Positions 1 through 10,471 are shown, counted from the first letter of the stretch. The stretch is 64,000 nucleotides of DNA from Sphingobacteriales bacterium 50-39 (GCA_001898505.1 MKTZ01000025.1:124001-188000), one strand, 5' to 3'. Notes: a model not told the origin generated them from the sequence alone. Numbers and translations are program-made.

Positions 1-1142
1 GCAGCCCTTTCAGCCTTTTTCGTCAGGCGGCGCAGAAGATAGGATTGGATAGCCTGTTGCCGGCCGGCGGGTATTTTACCATATTTGCGCCTGTCGACAC
101 GGCCATGGTTGCAGCGGGGCTGGACCAGGGACATATTGCAAGCCTGCCCGTGGATTCGCTGCGGGCGATCATCCTTTTCCATGTAGTTCAGGGCTCCTAT
201 AGCCAGGGGGCGCTGACTTCGGCGCTTTATAATGTGGAGGCGAAAAGCCTGCGCGAGGACCTGACCATCGATCGCAGCAGCGCCAGCTCGATACTGTACC
301 AGCAAAACGTGTACGCCAAAATATCAGGCGGGATATTATATGTCAATGGGGAACCTGTCACTAGCGCCGGTGATACGGCCTGGACGGCATCCAACGGCTA
401 TATATGGCCGATACATTATGTGCTGCAGGCGCCAACGCAAAACATATGGCAGATCGCCCAAGGCAGGCCTGAGCTGAGCATGTTCCTGATGGCCATGCGC
501 ATCGATGACAGCATCTATCGATCGAACTATTTGCTGCCGGATACTCCCTTTGTCACGGGACAGTATTATAGCAAGTCGGTGGCGGGCGACAGCATCAGCT
601 ATAGCTGGGTGGTTTACGACAACCTGCCTAATACACAACGTTACGGTTTCACCCGTCCGACAGTATTTGCGCCGACCAATGCGGCTTTTGCAGCGGCCGG
701 CCTTTATACTTATCAGGATATTCTGGACTATAACAGCACGGTTCCTAATCCCGGTCCCTCGATCGATTTTAACACATGGGTCACTACCTGGACCTATTTA
801 CCGATGGATAGTGTCCTGAAAAATCATGTGATCATCTATGCGGGGAACAATACTGCCGTCCCAATCCCTTATCACGTGAACCTGTACAATGATCTGCTGT
901 TCAACCCGGATGTCAATGATGGAGGTTTCAATACGGTGGACTTCTGGAGTCTTGGCAATGGGAACAAGGCGCCCCTGCCGAACCCGCTGTTACAGTTCTC
1001 CAACAATAGCGGGACCGTGAATATCAACTGGCAGCCCGGCGGGCCACCTGCGGTGCTTCCTGCCTCTAAGAGCAGGCATATCATGGCGCTGAACGGAGCG
1101 GTCTATGAAACAGACAAATTATTCTTCCACCCTCACAATTAA
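1..1142 (+). CDS. FAS1 (fasciclin) domain protein, 5' end cut by window
   Basis: The reading frame is open from base 3 to the TAA at 1140-1142 (379 visible residues), so the true start lies outside the window and the internal TTG at 45 is not the start. Two FAS1 units are visible. The first carries LFRQAAQKIGLDSLLP, GGYFTIFAPVDTAM and LRAIILFHVVQG. The second carries YGFTRPTVFAPTNAAFAAAG and, near the end, ALNGAVYETDKLFF. FAS1 domains mediate adhesion or carbohydrate/protein contact; here the protein is probably a surface lipoprotein like its two downstream neighbours. It is followed after 14 bases by the next FAS1 gene, so one transcript is likely. The family is clear; the ligand is unknown. 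Confidence 0.85.
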   Translation, partial: SPFSLFRQAAQKIGLDSLLPAGGYFTIFAPVDTAMVAAGLDQGHIASLPVDSLRAIILFHVVQGSYSQGALTSALYNVEAKSLREDLTIDRSSASSILYQQNVYAKISGGILYVNGEPVTSAGDTAWTASNGYIWPIHYVLQAPTQNIWQIAQGRPELSMFLMAMRIDDSIYRSNYLLPDTPFVTGQYYSKSVAGDSISYSWVVYDNLPNTQRYGFTRPTVFAPTNAAFAAAGLYTYQDILDYNSTVPNPGPSIDFNTWVTTWTYLPMDSVLKNHVIIYAGNNTAVPIPYHVNLYNDLLFNPDVNDGGFNTVDFWSLGNGNKAPLPNPLLQFSNNSGTVNINWQPGGPPAVLPASKSRHIMALNGAVYETDKLFFHPHN

Positions 1143-1156
1143 AAACAGACGATAAA

Positions 1157-2197
1157 ATGAGCTATAGAAGTTTGAGATACTTGCTGGGAGTGCTGCTTGC
1201 AGCAACTATGGGAGCCTGTCATAAGGACAATGGCGGCCCTGTCACTCCTCCGCAGTACGATAAGAATTATTATGGCCGGCAGGCATTTGTCATAGCGCTC
1301 AACGATACTTACCAAAATTACGATTCCGCGCTGAAGAAAGGAAGATATATCGATACCCTTGCGAGCCCTGGTCCGTATACTACTTTTTTGTTGGACAACA
1401 ACGCAGTGGGAGCATGGGGCTACCAGTTGCCTGATAATATCAATTTCCTGTTGAGCTCGCTGATCCTGGCTGGGGATCATCCCCTGAAAGGGCTGCCTTA
1501 CAGCCGCAACCAACGTTTTGCGACTTTGGCCGGAAATCATGTTTATGTGAGCAAATACCCCGCGGGTACGGATTCGGCTACTTATATGGTGAATGGGACG
1601 CCCGTATTCGCCGCGGATATACCTTCGACGAACGGGCATATCAACGTGGTCCATCAGAACTATCCGAACCTGGAGCGGTATTCCAGCATACTGGCTTATG
1701 TGCAGGGTTCCAAGGATCTGACTTTTCTGGCGCTGGCCTTGAAAAGGACAGGAATGGACAAGATGCTGGCCGATACCACCATGACATGGACCCTGCTGGC
1801 GCCGGCGGATGCTGCTTTTAAGAAATCCACGGACAGCGACTTCAACAGCTATGATGGACTATTGCAGGCAGACACGGCCAAGCTGGCGCGAATGCTACGG
1901 TACCATATCCTGAGCGACAGGACGTTTTATAATGAATTTATCCAGCAGCTGGGTCAGGCGGACAGTCTAACGGTGACGCCTATTCTGTCAAATGCCGCGC
2001 CGATAAAATTCTTCACCGCCAGCTCCTGGCCGTTATATGGAAATTATTTTATCGGTCCGGGGAACTGGGATCAAAGTACGAGCCCACCTACAGCCCATCC
2101 GGCTGCCATATACTCGCCTGTCTATATGACCAATCTCTGGGATAATATAGCCGTGAACGGAGTGGTGCATGAGATAGATAATATTCTTTTGCCTTAA
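1157..2197 (+). CDS. FAS1 domain lipoprotein
   Basis: A 346-residue protein with a lipoprotein signal: positively charged start, hydrophobic stretch LLGVLLAATMG, then Cys22 followed by HKDN. The N-terminal half (to about residue 170) is a degenerate FAS1-like region. The second FAS1 domain is clearer: YSSILAYVQGSKDLTFLALA, TLLAPADAAFKK, LARMLRYHILSD and the closing NGVVHEIDNILLP. It sits between two other FAS1 genes with 14- and 12-base gaps. Probably exported and anchored to the outer membrane, acting with the TonB-dependent receptor encoded at 3391. The ligand cannot be read from sequence. Confidence 0.85.
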   Translation: MSYRSLRYLLGVLLAATMGACHKDNGGPVTPPQYDKNYYGRQAFVIALNDTYQNYDSALKKGRYIDTLASPGPYTTFLLDNNAVGAWGYQLPDNINFLLSSLILAGDHPLKGLPYSRNQRFATLAGNHVYVSKYPAGTDSATYMVNGTPVFAADIPSTNGHINVVHQNYPNLERYSSILAYVQGSKDLTFLALALKRTGMDKMLADTTMTWTLLAPADAAFKKSTDSDFNSYDGLLQADTAKLARMLRYHILSDRTFYNEFIQQLGQADSLTVTPILSNAAPIKFFTASSWPLYGNYFIGPGNWDQSTSPPTAHPAAIYSPVYMTNLWDNIAVNGVVHEIDNILLP

Positions 2198-2209
2198 AAT
2201 GTAAAATGT

Positions 2210-3349
2210 ATGAAGATCTTTCATCTTAAATATGTCTGTTTGTATATTTTGTTGTCGGCGGCGGTCTCCTGCAGCAAAAAAGACTACAATGCCACACCCA
2301 GCCTCACGACCCTGAGCCAGTATATTCAGACCGGGGATGGTCTGACACTCTTCAGACAGGCCCTTAAAAGGACCGGCCTGGACTCTGTGCTGGCGAGCGG
2401 AGGGCCTTATACCGTATTCGCTCCGATGGATAGTGCGTTCACGGCAGCAGGGCTTGGTTCGGATAAGATAAGCGCTTATCCTGTGGATCAATTGAAGAAT
2501 ATTCTCTCTTATCATATCCTGCCCGGAAGGATCGGCAGCGGCACACTTACGGGATTCCTATCCGACACCCTGGAAAGCCTGAACAGCCAGCGGAGCCCGG
2601 TAGTCACACAAAACTATTATGGCACGTTCTTAAATGGCGTCAAAGTCACGCAAGGGAATATAAATCTGGCGGACGGGGTACTCCATAAGCTCAGCGGTGT
2701 TTGTCTTCCGCCCACAGGGGACATAATTACTGCCCTGGACAGCCTGCCTAACACCCGAATGGCGGCGTATATCCTTCATCAATCCGCGGGTCTGTCGATC
2801 TTTGCCAGGAATATCTCAAGCCTGTTCTTGCCTGTTCCACCCCAGGGCGGATACCATATACAGTACTTTTATACTGCTTCGGTATACACCTCGAGCACAA
2901 TGTTGATCCCTTCGGACGATGCCTTCAGACAGTATGGGTACAACAGTATCAGTGACCTGGCTGCCCTTGACAGCGTACACCGGACGAATATGCTGACAAG
3001 CTGTATTTTGTATGGCAGCTATTTCACCTGCGACTTCATGGGGGGGCGTCTATGCGGCAACATCAACAGCCTTTCCCAGGGCGGCGCTCCCCAGCCGCCG
3101 ATCGGTGATTTTGGTGATAACGGAGCCCTGGCCTGGTTTGACTCTACGGGCGGTAGTACTACTTACTTACTATTCAACAACAATGGGCAGTACGAATTTG
3201 CCAAGGATGGGTTGACCATTAATGGGACGGGTATAACGGCGTCGCCACGGATCATTCAGCCCAATATCGTTACCACAACAGGTGTCATACATATCATCGA
3301 CCACGTATTTGCGCCCAATGGAGGGTATACTCCACAATCGCCCCAATAA
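2210..3349 (+). CDS. FAS1 domain lipoprotein, tandem domains
   Basis: A 379-residue protein starting with a lipoprotein signal (VCLYILLSAAVSC, lipid Cys at about residue 21, then SKKDYN). The first FAS1 domain is well conserved: LTLFRQALKRTGLDSVLASG, GPYTVFAPMDSAFTAAGL and LKNILSYHILPG. A second domain begins near residue 180 (LPNTRMAAYILHQSAGLSIF) and ends with TTGVIHIIDHVFAPNGG. It resembles the truncated first gene more than the middle gene, so the three look like products of local duplication. It precedes the TonB-dependent receptor by about 40 bases. Confidence 0.88.
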   Translation: MKIFHLKYVCLYILLSAAVSCSKKDYNATPSLTTLSQYIQTGDGLTLFRQALKRTGLDSVLASGGPYTVFAPMDSAFTAAGLGSDKISAYPVDQLKNILSYHILPGRIGSGTLTGFLSDTLESLNSQRSPVVTQNYYGTFLNGVKVTQGNINLADGVLHKLSGVCLPPTGDIITALDSLPNTRMAAYILHQSAGLSIFARNISSLFLPVPPQGGYHIQYFYTASVYTSSTMLIPSDDAFRQYGYNSISDLAALDSVHRTNMLTSCILYGSYFTCDFMGGRLCGNINSLSQGGAPQPPIGDFGDNGALAWFDSTGGSTTYLLFNNNGQYEFAKDGLTINGTGITASPRIIQPNIVTTTGVIHIIDHVFAPNGGYTPQSPQ

Positions 3350-3390
3350 AGTTGTGTATTTATAGAATAGCACTCAAAATATTTATTTAC

Positions 3391-6300
3391 ATGAAACGAT
3401 GTTCAAGTGTTTGTTTTCGTGCGAGCTTATTGCTTTCACTTTGTATGATATGTTTCCTGGCCGGCCGGGCCCAGGAGACGAGGGGGACTTTGCGGGGAAG
3501 GATAACGGACAGTCTCGGACAACCCATTGCCGGAGTGACCGTGACCGTGCTGCACATTCCGACGGGTACTCCTTATATTACGACGACGTCCACGGATGGG
3601 AGGTATAACCTGCCCGGGCTGCTGGTTGGCGGGCCTTACCGTCTGAATGTTACGGCTGTCGGCTGGATGGCGCAGCAACAGGACAATCTCCAGGTGATGC
3701 TGGGGGATGCGCAGGTGTGGAATTTCAGCCTGAAGATCGAGGCGTTGCAATTGGCGGGTGTTACGGTGAAAGCAACGGTCCCGAGGGGGCGACAGGCTAA
3801 CAGTACGGGGGCGGGGGCGAATATTTCCAGGGAGCAGATAGCCAATATGCCGACCATCAACCGGAGCATTACCGATATGACGAAGCTGGTGCCTCAGGGG
3901 TCAAAGGACAATTCGTTTGCCGGGTCTAATTTTCGATACAACAACGTAACCATCGACGGAGCTATAAACAACGATGCCATTGGCTTTAGTCCGTCTATGG
4001 GAGGCATTGTCGGCACGTCCAATATGCCCGGGTCAAGTACGCGCAGCAATCCTATCTCCATGGATGCTATACAGGACATGCAGGTTTACCTGGCTCCTTA
4101 TGATGTGACTATCGGGAATTTCACGGGTGGGAGTATCAACGCGGTGACACGCAGCGGTACGAATAAGGTGGAAGGGTCGATATATGCGTATGGACGGAAT
4201 GCGGCTGTCACGGGTCATGAGAATGCGGGTGACGGGAGCAAGATGCCTTCCGGATTTCACGACTATCAGACGGGATTCAGGCTGGGGTTCCCTATCATAA
4301 AGAACAAGCTGTTCTTTTTCACCAGCGAAGAGATTGCCCGAAGGACCGATGTCGTACAGCAGGGGGCGAACAGCCCGGATGCGGCGGGAGTATTGAGTTT
4401 GCAGGATGCTAAAAATATTCAGGATGCGATAGCCAGCCGGTATGGCTTCGATGCCGGGGCCTTTGGGAATTTCGAGGCGTACGCCAATTCCGTCAAATAT
4501 TTCAATCGCCTGGACTGGAACATCGACGGCAGGACCCACCTGTCTGTCCGCAATAATACTATCATCTCTGAAGCCATCAACCTCGAGCGGGACCCTCAGG
4601 ATTTCCGCTTTGGAAGCATTTCGTACAAGCAGAAGAATAATCAAACCTCTACGGTGGCGGAATTGACCACCCGGTGGTCCAACAGGCTATACAACAGTCT
4701 GATCGCAGGGTACACCACCATTCACGACTACCGGACCCCCAGCAGCGACCCCGCTTTCCCGCAGGTGCAGATCGTAGGGCGTACGCCAGGCACCACCATT
4801 TTTCTGGGCACCGACCGGGAGGCCAGCATTTTCAATATGCGGCAAAAGACATGGGAGTTTACCGACAACCTGAACCTCAACTATGGCAGACATCACCTGA
4901 CACTGGGAACGCACAATGAACTCTATAAAATCGACTATGGTTTTGTAAATTCCTGGAATGGGCGGGTGGATTATCCGAGTATCGAGGATTTTCTGAACAA
5001 CCAGCCCAACCGGGTGCGGGGCAGCTTCAACTATGTGAACAATGACAGGAATTATATCCTTTCCCATCCCAGTGCGGTTTTTAACATCAATTTCTTCAGC
5101 CTGTACCTGCAGGATGAGATACAGGTGACCGATCGTTTCCGATTCACGCTCGGCATGCGCGCCGATTATGCGGATGTGCCGACCAAGCAGACGTTGAGCG
5201 ATAGGACCGTGAGCGCTGTTCCGGACCCGAATTTCGGTTATAGTTACAGTTATACGCAGCCTCGCTATATTACGAATTCCTACCTGGGGCGGGTACAGGC
5301 TTCCCCGCGGTTGGGATTCAATTATGACGTGCTGGGGAATAAGCGCATGGTGGTCCGTGGCGGGTTGGGAGTGTTTACGGGACGTATCCCTTTTGCATGG
5401 ATCGGCTATGCTTTTTATAATACAGGGCATTCGTATGGGGCTTATGACCAGCGCACCGACAATGGGACCAGTCAGTTCCTACCCGGGACCGACCCGCTGC
5501 GCCATGCGCCGGGCCAGGGAATCGCGGGCTTTGCGCAGCAGAATGGGACTGTCGTCGACAAAAAAGGTGCGGGGCAGACACAGGTAGACCTCATCGACAA
5601 CAGCTTCGTGATGCCGCAGATATTTCGGAGCAGTCTGGCTGTAGACTTTACGGATGCTCACGGTTTCAAGTATACCATCGAAGGCATCTATACGCAGGTG
5701 GTAAAGGATGTGCTATTCCAGCAGGTGAATCTGAAAGATGGTCCGACGGCCTTCCCCTATGCGTATGATTCGGCGGCCAACCTTCGGCGTCAGCCTATTT
5801 TCAATGGCGGCATCGATCCGCATTTCGCCAATGCGTATGAGATGTCCAATACTTCGCAGGGGCACAGGCTGCAGCTGACGGCGCAGGTCAGCAAAAATTT
5901 CGATAACGGAATACATGCGATGGTGGCGTATACTTATGGATGGTCAAAGGATCTCGCCAATGGGATCCGGAATTCCATGGAATCCAACTGGCAACTGAAC
6001 CCGGCCTTGAATCCCAACAATCCCGGGCTGGCCTATTCCAATTTCGATATCCGTCACCGGGTGATTGCCAATATTTCCTACCGGCTGCTCTGGAACAAGA
6101 ATTGGGCAACTACTTTTGCATTGTTTGCGAATTTCCAATCGGGGTCGCCTTTCACTTATGGGTTTATCAATTATACGATACAAAATACACCTCAGCAGGT
6201 GAGCCTGACGTATATCCCGAACAAGGGGGAGGCTATCAACTTTTTCAAGGATATCAAAGATGATGGGGGACAGGTGATCCAGTCGGCTGCTGCACAGGCA

Positions 6301-6705
6301 CAGACCTTCAATGACTTTATCGACAGGAACAGCTATCTGCGTACGCGGCGTGGGCGGTTTACCGAACGCAATGCGGCGAGAACGCCCTGGAACAATGACG
6401 TGGATTTTCATTTTGCGCATGACTTCGGGATCGTGACGCATAAGGGAGAGAAGCCCACGCATGTGATCACGGTGAGCTGGGATATTTTAAACCTGACTAA
6501 TTTGATCGATAAGAATTGGGGATGGGTCTATTTTTCACCCAATACATATAATTCGATGTCCAGCGTAGGGTTGGTGCCATTCATACCGGCACAGCGGTCG
6601 CAGGGATATCCTTTGTTCACATTCCAGGACCCGGGCAGGCCATATTCAGTGGATTACGCGGCGAGCCGGTGGCAGATGCAGATGGGATTGCGGTATACTT
6701 TCTAG
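3391..6705 (+). CDS. TonB-dependent receptor, Oar-like, with carboxypeptidase-regulatory-like N-terminal domain
   Basis: Outer-membrane transporter of 1104 residues. The start at 3391 is chosen because MKRCSSVCFRASLLLSLC gives a signal peptide ending at GRAQ; the frame is open further upstream to 3352. After the signal comes a CarboxypepD_reg-like domain (TLRGRITDSLGQPIAGVTVT, about residues 30-110), then a plug domain (about 125-260, with NNVTIDGAINN and GGSINAVTRSGTNKVEGS), then a beta-barrel ending in the aromatic terminus WQMQMGLRYTF. No SusD gene accompanies it in the window; instead three FAS1 proteins precede it and a VCBS lipoprotein follows nine bases later. Substrate unknown; peptides or glycans are plausible. 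Confidence 0.9.
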   Translation: MKRCSSVCFRASLLLSLCMICFLAGRAQETRGTLRGRITDSLGQPIAGVTVTVLHIPTGTPYITTTSTDGRYNLPGLLVGGPYRLNVTAVGWMAQQQDNLQVMLGDAQVWNFSLKIEALQLAGVTVKATVPRGRQANSTGAGANISREQIANMPTINRSITDMTKLVPQGSKDNSFAGSNFRYNNVTIDGAINNDAIGFSPSMGGIVGTSNMPGSSTRSNPISMDAIQDMQVYLAPYDVTIGNFTGGSINAVTRSGTNKVEGSIYAYGRNAAVTGHENAGDGSKMPSGFHDYQTGFRLGFPIIKNKLFFFTSEEIARRTDVVQQGANSPDAAGVLSLQDAKNIQDAIASRYGFDAGAFGNFEAYANSVKYFNRLDWNIDGRTHLSVRNNTIISEAINLERDPQDFRFGSISYKQKNNQTSTVAELTTRWSNRLYNSLIAGYTTIHDYRTPSSDPAFPQVQIVGRTPGTTIFLGTDREASIFNMRQKTWEFTDNLNLNYGRHHLTLGTHNELYKIDYGFVNSWNGRVDYPSIEDFLNNQPNRVRGSFNYVNNDRNYILSHPSAVFNINFFSLYLQDEIQVTDRFRFTLGMRADYADVPTKQTLSDRTVSAVPDPNFGYSYSYTQPRYITNSYLGRVQASPRLGFNYDVLGNKRMVVRGGLGVFTGRIPFAWIGYAFYNTGHSYGAYDQRTDNGTSQFLPGTDPLRHAPGQGIAGFAQQNGTVVDKKGAGQTQVDLIDNSFVMPQIFRSSLAVDFTDAHGFKYTIEGIYTQVVKDVLFQQVNLKDGPTAFPYAYDSAANLRRQPIFNGGIDPHFANAYEMSNTSQGHRLQLTAQVSKNFDNGIHAMVAYTYGWSKDLANGIRNSMESNWQLNPALNPNNPGLAYSNFDIRHRVIANISYRLLWNKNWATTFALFANFQSGSPFTYGFINYTIQNTPQQVSLTYIPNKGEAINFFKDIKDDGGQVIQSAAAQAQTFNDFIDRNSYLRTRRGRFTERNAARTPWNNDVDFHFAHDFGIVTHKGEKPTHVITVSWDILNLTNLIDKNWGWVYFSPNTYNSMSSVGLVPFIPAQRSQGYPLFTFQDPGRPYSVDYAASRWQMQMGLRYTF

Positions 6706-6714
6706 GAGGTTGTT

Positions 6715-9700
6715 ATGAAGAAAAAGATGCGGATGTTCCGGTGGATATTCTTCGGCCTGGCGCCGGTGGGGATATTTTCCTGCCATGCCAGGCATACCCT
6801 TTTTGAAAAGATATCTTCGTCTCATTCCGGGATTACTTTTACGAATCGGATCGTCGAGACGGATTCGATCAACCCGATGAATGTGGTAAATATTTATAAT
6901 GGGGGAGGGGTTGGCATCGGAGATTTTAATAATGACGGACTGCCGGATATTTTTTTTACGGGCAACCAGGTATATTCCAAATTATATCTGAACAAAGGCC
7001 GGTTCCAGTTTGAGGACATTACGGATCGGGCAGGAGTAGAGGGGCTGGGGAGATGGGCCCGGGGGGTATCCGTGGTCGATGTCAACAATGATGGGTTGAT
7101 GGATATTTATATCTGCAATACTATCTATAAAGACTCTTTTAAAAGACGAAATATCCTTTATGTAAACCAGGGCCTGGATAAGAACGGTATTCCGCATTTT
7201 AAGGATATGGCAGCGGAGTATGGTCTGGATATTCATGTCCAGTCTACCATGGCCAGCTTTTTCGACTATGACAACGACGGAGACCTGGATATGTATCTCA
7301 CCGTCAATGAAGCAAAATATGGCTATTCGTTCAATGTTTTTGGTAAAAGGGGCAGGCAGGATTCAGGCTTTAACCGGGGCAGGCTGTATCGTAATGACTG
7401 GGATACTGTTTTGGGTCATCCGGTGTACCATGATGTTTCCGATGCTGCAGGGATCATCTATGAGGGTTTTGGCCATGCCGCCACGATATGTGATATCAAC
7501 GGCGACGGATGGAAAGATATTTATGTGAGCAATGATTTCATACCAAGCAATATTCTTTATATCAACAATCATGACGGGACATTTACGAACAGGCTGAAGG
7601 ACTATTTTAAACATACCTCCTTGAATTCTATGGGCCAGGATGTGGTAGACATGAATAATGACGGCCTGCCCGACGTCATCGAGCTGGATATGGCCCCCCA
7701 TGATAATTACCGGAAGAAAACGATGGCCACCTCCGATAATTATTTTTCCTTCCAGCAATTCGATCACTTTGGATATGAATACCAGTATGTACGGAATACG
7801 CTGCAACTGAATCAGGGACCGCGGGTTGGGGAGAACGACTCCCTCGGCGCCCCTGCCTTTTGCGAGATCGGATTTCTGAGCGGCATATCGCAGACCGACT
7901 GGAGCTGGGCGCCGCTGATTGCAGATCTCGACAATGACGGCTATCGTGATCTGATCGTCACCAATGGCTTTCCAAGAGACGTATCCGACCTGGATTTTAT
8001 AGCCTACCGGGACATGAACAAGGGCAAGGCCAGTCAAAAGGATCTGCTGGACCGTATTCCACAGGTGAAGCTGAGCAATTACGGTTATAGGAATAATGGT
8101 AATCTTAGTTTCAGTGATGAGTCGGTGCAGTGGGGGCTTGAAGAGCCTTCGTTCTCCAATGGAGCAGCATATGCCGACCTTGACAATGACGGGGCCATCG
8201 ATATGGTGGTCAGCAATATCAACGATGAGGCTTTTCTGTACAGGAACACTTCGCGGGATATGGACAGGACAGCTGCGCATTATCTTCAGCTGAAATATAA
8301 AGGGCCGAAAAATAATGTCAACGGTGTAGGGGCTGTCGCCCGCATTTATTACGACCATGGAAGACAGCAGGTATATGATAATAACCCTTACAGGGGGTAT
8401 TTATCCAGCATGCAGGGCATAACACATTTTGGTTTGGGGAAGACACTGCTGATCGACTCAGTGGTGATACAATGGTATAATGGATTGCAACAGATCATGA
8501 CAAATGTAAAAGCCGATCAGGTATTGACAGTCAATATAAAAGATGCGAGGCAACCTTATGGCCGGGAGCAGCCGGCTATTGCCTCCGATGCGCTTTTCGG
8601 TGAAGTGACGCGAGCGGCTGGCGTTACTTACCGGGACTCCAGTCATGACTTTGTCGATTTCAATATTCAGCCGTTGTTGCCGCATAAGCTATCCGAATAT
8701 TCTCCGGCGCTTGCCGCGGGTGATGTAGACGGCGATGGGTACGATGACCTTGTCGTCAGTGGCAGCGGGGATGGGCCCGCGCATATCTTATTGCAGCAGG
8801 CTAGTGGCAGGTTTGTAGAAAGAGGGTTGTTACCGGGACTGCCAGGGGCGTCTGACCATGCGCTGTTGCCAGGCACAAAGGATGAAGGCTTGTTGCTGTT
8901 TGACGCCAACGGGGATGGCGCGCCAGACCTGTATATAGTCAGCGGGGGAATTGCATTACCTGCAGGTGACAAAGGATACCAGGACAGGTTGTATATCAAT
9001 GACGGTAACGGAAATTTCACACTGGATACAACGGCGCTGCCTCTGAATACAACGAGCAAACTATGTGTGCGGGCGGTGGACTATAACCGGGATGGAAAAT
9101 TAGATCTGTTTGTCTCGGGACGTGTCGATCCGTGGAATTATCCCAGGCCGGTGAGCAGCCGTATACTCCGGAATGATTCCCATGACGGGCATGTGAAATT
9201 TACGGATGTAACGGAGGAGGTGGCGCCGGAGCTGCTGCATATCGGGATGGTCTGCGATGCGTTGTTCTCGGACTTTGACGGGGATGGACAGGTGGATCTT
9301 ATTGTGGCCGGAGAGTGGATGCCTGTTACTTTTTTTAAGAATGAGGGCGGAAAATTCAGGAATGTGACGATGGAGACGGGTGTGGGCGGAAGGACCGGAT
9401 GGTGGAATTCTATTGTTGCAGGGGATTTCAGGCACACGGGCCGCATGGATTATATCGTGGGCAACCTGGGATCGAATTCGTTGTACCAGGCCAGTGAAGA
9501 TGAACCGGTAGGCATGACGGCCAGGGATTTTTCCGGCAATGGAAAATACATTGGCATTCCATCTTTATTCCTGCCGGATCGAGACGGGGTGCGGAGAGAA
9601 TTCCCGGCTCCTGGCCGGGACGAGATCACCAGGGTGCTGCCCGGGATAAAAAAGAAATTTCCTACCTACAAACCTTTTGCCCAGGCGACCCTGGATGAGG

Positions 9701-10335
9701 TGTTGACGCAGGAGCAACGGGAAGGCGCGCTGCGGTTAAAGGCCAATATGCTGAGGTCTTGTTATTTGCGAAACGACGGCGGTGGAAAATTTACGTTGAT
9801 CCCTCTGCCGGTGGAAGCACAGTTTTCGGTAATCAACGGCATGGTGGTGGACGACTTCGATGGAGATGGTAACCTGGATGTGTTGATCAATGGCAATGAT
9901 TTTGGGACAGCAGTTGGGATTGGGCGATATGATGCATTGAATGGCTTATTGTTGAAAGGAGATGGGGTCGGCAGGTTTGTTCCGTTGTCGATCGTCCGGA
10001 GCGGGATTTATATTCCCGGGAATGGGAAGGCGCTGGTGAAGCTGCGGGGGGCTACGGGGCTACGGGGTTCATCAGACGATCTGGTGGCGGCCAGTCAAAA
10101 CAGGGATGTCCTGAAATTATACAGAAGGAAGGTCAGGAGTCATCAAATCCCGGTGAAGCCGGATGATGTGAGTGCGGTGATCCGGTATAAGGATGGGAAG
10201 GTACGGAAGGAGGAGTTTTATTATGGTAGTTCCTTTTTGTCGCAGTCCGCTCGGTTTTTGGATTTGAGCGCTGGTGTGGTTAGTGTGGTGATTACGGATT
10301 ACAAGGGGAAGAGCAGGGAAGTTGCGTTGCACTGA
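6715..10335 (+). CDS. VCBS/FG-GAP repeat and ASPIC/UnbV lipoprotein
   Basis: A 1206-residue lipoprotein (APVGIFSC, lipid Cys23). It holds about twelve calcium-binding-type FG-GAP/VCBS units: DFNNDGLPDIFF, DVNNDGLMDIYI, DYDNDGDLDMYL, DINGDGWKDIYV, DMNNDGLPDVIE, DLDNDGYRDLIV, DLDNDGAIDMVV, then DVDGDGYDDLVV, DANGDGAPDLYI, DYNRDGKLDLFV, DFDGDGQVDLIV and DFDGDGNLDVLI. An ASPIC/UnbV domain lies between the two blocks, around residues 520-605 (GVGAVARIYYDHG, MQGITHFGLG). Unusually for this group, a strong Shine-Dalgarno (aggagg) sits seven bases before the ATG. Such beta-propeller proteins often accompany TonB receptors and probably bind ligand at the cell surface. Confidence 0.9.
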   Translation: MKKKMRMFRWIFFGLAPVGIFSCHARHTLFEKISSSHSGITFTNRIVETDSINPMNVVNIYNGGGVGIGDFNNDGLPDIFFTGNQVYSKLYLNKGRFQFEDITDRAGVEGLGRWARGVSVVDVNNDGLMDIYICNTIYKDSFKRRNILYVNQGLDKNGIPHFKDMAAEYGLDIHVQSTMASFFDYDNDGDLDMYLTVNEAKYGYSFNVFGKRGRQDSGFNRGRLYRNDWDTVLGHPVYHDVSDAAGIIYEGFGHAATICDINGDGWKDIYVSNDFIPSNILYINNHDGTFTNRLKDYFKHTSLNSMGQDVVDMNNDGLPDVIELDMAPHDNYRKKTMATSDNYFSFQQFDHFGYEYQYVRNTLQLNQGPRVGENDSLGAPAFCEIGFLSGISQTDWSWAPLIADLDNDGYRDLIVTNGFPRDVSDLDFIAYRDMNKGKASQKDLLDRIPQVKLSNYGYRNNGNLSFSDESVQWGLEEPSFSNGAAYADLDNDGAIDMVVSNINDEAFLYRNTSRDMDRTAAHYLQLKYKGPKNNVNGVGAVARIYYDHGRQQVYDNNPYRGYLSSMQGITHFGLGKTLLIDSVVIQWYNGLQQIMTNVKADQVLTVNIKDARQPYGREQPAIASDALFGEVTRAAGVTYRDSSHDFVDFNIQPLLPHKLSEYSPALAAGDVDGDGYDDLVVSGSGDGPAHILLQQASGRFVERGLLPGLPGASDHALLPGTKDEGLLLFDANGDGAPDLYIVSGGIALPAGDKGYQDRLYINDGNGNFTLDTTALPLNTTSKLCVRAVDYNRDGKLDLFVSGRVDPWNYPRPVSSRILRNDSHDGHVKFTDVTEEVAPELLHIGMVCDALFSDFDGDGQVDLIVAGEWMPVTFFKNEGGKFRNVTMETGVGGRTGWWNSIVAGDFRHTGRMDYIVGNLGSNSLYQASEDEPVGMTARDFSGNGKYIGIPSLFLPDRDGVRREFPAPGRDEITRVLPGIKKKFPTYKPFAQATLDEVLTQEQREGALRLKANMLRSCYLRNDGGGKFTLIPLPVEAQFSVINGMVVDDFDGDGNLDVLINGNDFGTAVGIGRYDALNGLLLKGDGVGRFVPLSIVRSGIYIPGNGKALVKLRGATGLRGSSDDLVAASQNRDVLKLYRRKVRSHQIPVKPDDVSAVIRYKDGKVRKEEFYYGSSFLSQSARFLDLSAGVVSVVITDYKGKSREVALH

Positions 10336-10471
10336 TAAATTAAACTAGTTTAATTCCTGGAAAAGTTTTTAGAAAATGGGTTTGGGTAAATGGTACATTT
10401 GATATTAGTACCTGGTGGTCCCTTTATGTCCAGCGGGGCTGAAACCATTTATTCATTTAAACCTTTATTTT
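10336..10471. other. Intergenic spacer with AT-rich palindrome
   Basis: A stretch of 136 bases between the VCBS gene and the retropepsin-like gene. The palindrome aattaaactagtttaatt lies within the first 20 bases after the stop codon and may end transcription of the FAS1-TonB-VCBS group, although no U-run follows it. No other gene is seen here. Confidence 0.4.

Noticed and set aside
7363-8358. Long open frame on the minus strand inside the VCBS gene
   Set aside because: It lies wholly antisense to a protein with clear FG-GAP repeats, has no family features, and arises from the repeated codon pattern.
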